NCBI RefSeq assembly: GCF_001039355.2
Contig: NW_019775521.1
Location: 123,684 to 187,683 of the forward strand
Length of the DNA: 64,000 bases
Reading direction: 5' to 3'
From: Lingula anatina
Lineage: Eukaryota; Brachiopoda; Lingulata; Lingulida; Lingulidae
Under the pieces are notes generated by a model, which saw only the letters and a list, made by a program, of their open reading frames with translations, ran no database searches and was not told where the DNA came from. A program made the translations under genes and the position numbers. Below, one piece after another: positions 58,201 through 64,000 of this stretch; position 1 is the first letter of the stretch; the number at the start of each line of letters is the position of its first letter.

Positions 58201-61200
58201 AATGCGCGGTATACGTGTCCGTGGGCCTATTCACCGACTGAATTCGCACCCGATTTAGAATAAGCAATGAAGCTCGAGTAAACCCACAGGATTCATTATG
58301 ATACGAAAATGAAGAACGGCTTTGTTGTTTGGTTATTCTAAACAATAGTGCCCAAAACTCCTTGCTGATTGTTTGACGGCGCTGTGGAAATCCTTGAAAC
58401 AACTACAATACTAATCCCACGCCTGGTCTCCCAAGGGAAACAGCAGTTCCTTGTGTTTGAATTATGCATTGTTCGACAATGCTGATAGAAGGTGTTTTTG
58501 GTCCTATCCATTCAAACAAACGCTATTTTTGTTTGGTACACCGTATGTTTATAGCTCCAGTCCCGTTAAATGCGCCCGTTGTACGACCCTCCCTATAAGT
58601 CGTCAAAACCGATCGCGTCTTGGGCAGGTGAAAGGCCCTTTGTTTGTTTGCCTACGTAATCCAATTGAATGTAACGCCATTGCTTTCTGATGCTTGAAAA
58701 TAAATTCGATATAATTACGGTGGCGTGTTGAAATGTTTTGTATTTACATAATGCGCTCTAACTTAACACATCAGCAAACAATTTTCCGGTTGTGTTGGAC
58801 TCACCCAGACCATAACATCACACCTTCACGATCCCGCTAGAATCGATGAAGAAAAAAAAATCTATGATTGGGTAGATGCAAGAGAGGTAATCTTTGCAAG
58901 CGCTCATTCCGCTTGCTACTATTGCTGCTATTGCTTTCAACTATTAATGAGACTCCAGGAGTAGTTTGATTTGGTTCCAATAATAATCTCTCTACAAACG
59001 CGCAGTCCGATTACGCATGCAGAAAGGGTATATAAGTTGTGCATATTATTGTGATATTCGGTAAATGTCCAAATGTAGCTTTTCCGACCTGTAGGTGTAA
59101 TCCTTTGCTTCTATGCGGCCTAAAAACCTTGCAGTCCAGATTCAAACGGAAACATTAATGGTTTATATTTCCTGGCGTAGAACTCTCGATAATTGTAATT
59201 TTCAAAGAGATTTCCTCTTCTCCCTTTGCCTCTCTCTCTGCGTTCTCTTTACTGATATGTTTATACTGATATGTTTATGTTTCTTAACGATATCCTTTAA
59301 ATGCGTGTCTATTTTCCTTTTAATTTTCGTTCTTAGAATTCAATTCACAGCCATGTCTTACATATTTATCAAATAGTTAAGTAGATTCCGAAACGTTGGT
59401 CTACCGACCGCAATAAAAGTCAAGTTTCTCCCATTTTTTCAGCAACTTTCACTTTCATTTTTGTCGTGCTCTGTCTGTAATGAGTAATTTTACCACCCGG
59501 GTCAGGGTGACCTCAATGGTCCATTAATTTAAGAGGGCACCTTTTACCCTCGTCCTGTTGGCCGAATTCCTTCAACATTAAAAGACCGTTTATAGTCGTG
59601 TACTCTTAATAACAGACTCCAAGGTATAGCTATCCCAGACTCACTTGTTAACGTGCTCCTCCTCTGGTTTCACTTGTTTTCGCGGTACGTGTGTAACTGT
59701 TTCCTGCTGTCCGAGACCTTTAGGCTGTTTTTGTTATCTACCTGTTTCCCCTCTGAACCAACCCTGTCTATTCCTGTCACTGGCAGTGGGGTTCGATTAT
59801 CAATTTATATCATATATTTTCAGAATCAACACACCGTGGTGTCACGTTACTGGAACGCGTCGTTCTTTCTTTAACGCTGGTGGCGCAGGAAGGGAGCTAC
59901 GAAAACAACCATGCGTAACGCTAATTATCCCAATAAGATCGTCACATAATAATTATTGAATTGTCTAAGGAGTTATTCGAGTTAACAGATGTTCTTATAG
60001 AATTGTTGTGACAATATATGGAATTGCCAAATACATTCTGTCACTCTAGAAAAATATGATACACTCTCGTGTTGGATGATGTCGACTTTTGTATTGAGGG
60101 GTGAGTTGGGTTTTCATTATTTTATTTCCATAATAAGTAGAACTTGCCGTATAAAAACATGACGATTAAAATGGCTTGTATTCACTTACAACAACTATTA
60201 TCCTTACTAGTGGAAACAACAGACAAAGCAAGAAAAAGGCCAGAATCGATGCTATTTACTTAATCGGAATTCATTTAGAAAAGACGAATGGTGGCATAAC
60301 CCTGCACCCGGATTACACAGATGTTTCGCAAAATAGATTAGACATCGATCCGCAGGTCTTAATGAAGACTGTTTCAATTGTTCAGGGATAAGTTCCCCAA
60401 AGGTCCTCGTTTTGAGCGATACGCCATCAAATCTTCAGATTGATTCATTGTCGGGAACGAGGCTGCGCACGGAGAGCTAATGTATTGTCACCTTGTATCT
60501 GTGTTTCCCATCGCAAAGGCAAGACCAAAATAATCAATTTGGACACTATCGATCGAACATCATAAACGCTGATGAAATGTTGTAACAAAAACCTGCTCGG
60601 CAAAAACTCCCTTTCTCTTGCTTCCCCCGAGTGAAAAACACACGCACCTGTTTCTCCGAGTACATGTTTGGTTTTTTACCCTTGGGGGAATCTTGCAGGG
60701 ATAATGTTACTGAGGACTTAATGATAAGTGATCCCTTTTACCTGGAATCCAACTCACAACCAAATGCTCCTTACGAGATACAAATTATGGCACTACATTT
60801 TTTTTCTTTCATTTTCAAAAGCAAGGGACACAGGGACACTTCATCAATTATTTCTTGGAGAAAAAGATCGATACAATTATGTGAGGAACAAAAAGAGCAG
60901 CTTTTCCTTAATGAGTGTTGCTTTAAATACACGTTTTCCTCAGCAAGGAGGTGTCCTTATACGAGCACGGCAAGACGTGACACCGTGTAAGCGATATGCA
61001 GATTCATATAGGCAATTTTGTTGAACGGCGTGTGAATATTTGGAATGCTTAAATTTGATCTTAGATTTTGTTATTACTGTCATTTCATTACTGTAACTAC
61101 TGTGTATTATTTTGCTGTTATTATTCCAATAATCCTACTTGTTTGGGTGTGATCCTTTTCGCTGTGAGCAGTGACTCGACGTGTGGATCAAACCTAAAAA

Positions 61201-61757
61201 CAACATAATGTGTGGTTATAAAATGCTTTATTTATATGAATTCTAAGCAATTGTGCTGCTATCTGTTTATTTATTTGACGTAGTTAAATGTCCATGATCT
61301 GATGGTTATACCTTATACATGCGCATGTGATTGTCAATAAAGATTCTTCCCCGGTGTTTATCAACCGTCATGGTTTTTTAAAAGCTTATATTTGGACAAA
61401 GGAATGTACAAGTAGGGAACGATTAAAGGTTCCTTAAAATCAAACGAACATACACTGTAACAACATGAGAATTGGGCAAAATGATTAAATTTTGATATTA
61501 GCGATGTTATGTTAAAAAGGGTGCGTAGTAAAGGAGCGAGACAAAAGAAGGACACAGATACGAAGGATCCGAATTTGTGTAAAGCAACGCAAGAACATAA
61601 TCAAGGAAATATGATTTATACAGGTATCTGAAGATTGTTAAAAGTGTTCGGCAGCAAAATAAATTAATGGCATTATAAATCAACGATAACCGAGGACAAG
61701 GAGGAAAATTGTAATGAATTGTAACGGTATCAAATGTGCATGATACGGATGGGAAAA

Positions 61758-61763
61758 CACACA

Positions 61764-61825
<62 letters not shown>
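61758..61825. repeat. Compound (AC)n(AG)n microsatellite
   Basis: About twelve AC units followed by about twenty AG units. Confidence 0.95.
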
Positions 61826-61826
<1 letters not shown>

Positions 61827-63251
61827 CGCAGGCTCAACTAAATTGCAGTAGATTAGATTGGAATTGGAATTGTGACCAGTTGCGATTTCAAGTTATCAGG
61901 AGTCTCTATCGCATCTCACTATGCCTATGTTTGAGTACATATTGATGAATATATGGTATAGAACGCACCATGAAGATGGAGATCGTTTTCAATTTCTTGC
62001 TGTTAACGCCCTTTTTGCGTTTTCAATCGTAGCTATTACAATCATTACAGCGGAGAAAAAAGTAAATTTATTTAAAACTTCCAGGGCAAGTTGTGAAAGT
62101 CCAACCCCATAAAAATGGAATTTTCTGGAAACGTGATTACATCAGACGTGTAAATGCATTAGTTTTACTTTACATTGTGCAACATGTTTTTTGTCGAGAT
62201 AAAAGTGCAGACAATTAATGTGCATTTGATATGGCATGCACATTTTTATTGCTTGCAAAAAGTCCGTAGACATGCTGTTTGGCTTTTTTGATTTAAGCTT
62301 TGTTAAAATGGGGTGCCATTTCGTTCGCATTCAAAAACTATTCAAACACTTAGGATCATCATTATAAAAGTTGTCTTTGACAGGTATACGTGGTATGACT
62401 AGTATCAAACGATGTCTCCGATAACACAAGAATTATGTCTGCCATTACTGACGTCATAGAAACATGAAGATTTGAGGTCTTATTTTCAAGAAGAGTTTGT
62501 AGTTCTTCACGATCTGAGTCTCGGCAACTCTCTACACCTGGCACGGAGTTCTAGATGTAAACAAACGGATCACGGAACAAGGTGCGTGGGTTGTGTTGAT
62601 AAATGAGTAGATTCCTTTTTTTCTTTAACTCGTTCATCTTTAAATTTTTAGTCTCATATACAGCTTGCTAAAATATTTTTAAAAATCTGAGTTTTTCAGA
62701 AGTTATGAAATGAAATGTTATTTGGTTAAAAATGCTAGTGAGTTGATGAAGCCGTGAAAGCAACGGGACATAAAAGTGTAATCCATCACAAGCAGCGTTT
62801 TACCTTCGGTTACCAAAATTTAATCAACTCACTGGAATATTGGAAACGAAGTGTTTCGCGTCACGTTCATGTTTATTTCTTATTTTCGCCCCCTCTTTTA
62901 AATGTGTTTCAATGCATAGTGCTTGATTTCCATGTTTTTTTTGTCTCTTTTCGTTTCATTACTCATGGCAAAGCAAAACTTAAACGTAACATCAAATAAG
63001 TCAGATAGGCATCACCTTTATACTGGTAGTCGATTACGTGCATAAAATCATATGCCAGTTCGTAGCGCTTGAATCAGGAAGAATTCTTTGAGTTTACTTT
63101 GGCGTAACTGCCGTACATTATGACGTGTTCAATAACAACGGTTAGTCTTAATGTATTTTGTTTATCGCTTTATTACCACTCGGTGCACTTTGATCAGCGC
63201 TCAAGGGTCCTCGTGTCCAGAGTTAATCAGTTGCTCCTCCTGTGAACGCAA

Positions 63252-63277
63252 CACGTGTTATAACAATATAACACGTG
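63252..63277. repeat. Inverted repeat with two E-boxes
   Basis: cacgtgttata and tataacacgtg form 11-bp arms around acaa; each arm carries a CACGTG. Confidence 0.8.
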
Positions 63278-64000
63278 CCCTGAGCTAATATGGGCCGATT
63301 ATAGACACGCTTTGGGATCAATATTAGTAGGCGGGTTGCTCATGGTATATGTATTGACATTGGGTGTGAACCGGTGTGACAGGAATAGAAGTCCGCAAGG
63401 AATCGTATATATGTAGTTCGTTTCCCATTACTTTGAATGCACTGTAGTTCTAGGAATGGAAGTTCGGATTGGGACAGGCTAGAGTCTGTAGGGTTAGCCG
63501 AAAGCACTGTGGGTAGAGTATGGGACTGGGAACGGAACCACGGTTCCTAGCCGACTGCCATTCCTGCCAGACTGGGTTTTCATGAGTCAAGGTCATTCAC
63601 ATCCATACATGATTGCAATACGCTGGTTTTAAGTTAAACAGCAGTTGTTGTGCCTTGATCTAATTTGAAAAAGTTGGTAAACAGAGTCTAAACAGACATC
63701 TTCACGAATATTATCATACGGTATTTTGTGAACCACGTGCTGCAGACTATACCAAAATATGGCGAAGCCTCCGCAACTTGTACCACTGATCCGTCCCTGA
63801 AACTTTACAAATACTGGTACATCCCATGTGAACATGACTTTTATAGCACTCTAGTGTCAGGAATAAAGCAAATGGATTGAGGGGATACAGATCAATGTAG
63901 TATAAGACAATGTGGCCATTCTTTTTGTTGCCATTGCAGACAGGCCCCCTCCAAATGTGCATGTGCAAGTATCAATGAGATCGGGGCTGGATCTGGTCTA

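Larger units (their letters stand above)
58201..64000. other. Region upstream of Kv1, no gene recognised
   Basis: Short ORFs on both strands show no recognisable family. It contains the AC/AG microsatellite at 61758, a TGACGTCA site at 62449-62456 and an E-box inverted repeat at 63252. It may hold distal Kv1 5' exons or regulatory DNA. Confidence 0.5.

Noticed and set aside
60631-60990. 119-codon + strand ORF
   Set aside because: No recognisable domain, start context or splice structure, and overlapping frames of similar length exist.

Overview
The window is eukaryotic nuclear DNA: AT-rich, mostly non-coding, dense in microsatellites and short inverted-repeat elements, with exons bounded by GT-AG splice sites. 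The proteins (synapsin, TIMP, Shaker-type Kv1) are animal proteins. Their sequences look like an invertebrate, probably a mollusc or another lophotrochozoan, but the species assignment is inference. Three single-N positions (14654, 25789, 31330) look like contig joins.

Region 1-34842 is the 3' part of a synapsin gene on the + strand. The window opens inside a very large synapsin intron, which runs to 31944. Six exons between 31945 and 34842 then encode the C-terminal half of the ATP-grasp-like C domain, a glutamine/proline-rich linker and the E-type C-terminus. Nested in that intron on the - strand is a TIMP metalloproteinase inhibitor gene. Exons 2 and 3 of its inhibitory domain are at 894-1024 and 581-692, and later exons lie beyond the left edge. 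Its first coding exon, 5'UTR exon and TATA-type promoter each occur twice, at 10.4-12.0 kb and 16.2-17.8 kb, because a 5.6 kb block (8893-14509) is repeated at 14656-20294. The second copy starts directly after an N, so it may be an unmerged haplotype rather than a real duplication. TIMP inside a synapsin intron is an ancient arrangement known from flies and vertebrates.

Region 34843-56397 holds the synapsin 3'UTR, a candidate alternative last exon near 37.5 kb, a strong poly(A) signal near 38.55 kb, and about 18 kb in which no gene was recognised.

Region 56398-58200 (- strand) is a single-exon Shaker-family (Kv1) voltage-gated potassium channel of 525 residues. It has a complete T1 domain, six membrane segments and a pore, but a very short C-tail. 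Synapsin and Kv1 are convergent. From 58.2 kb to the right edge no gene was recognised, only microsatellites and small palindromes.

The two synaptic genes act in presynaptic vesicle clustering and membrane excitability. TIMP is a secreted inhibitor of extracellular proteases and shares only the locus.
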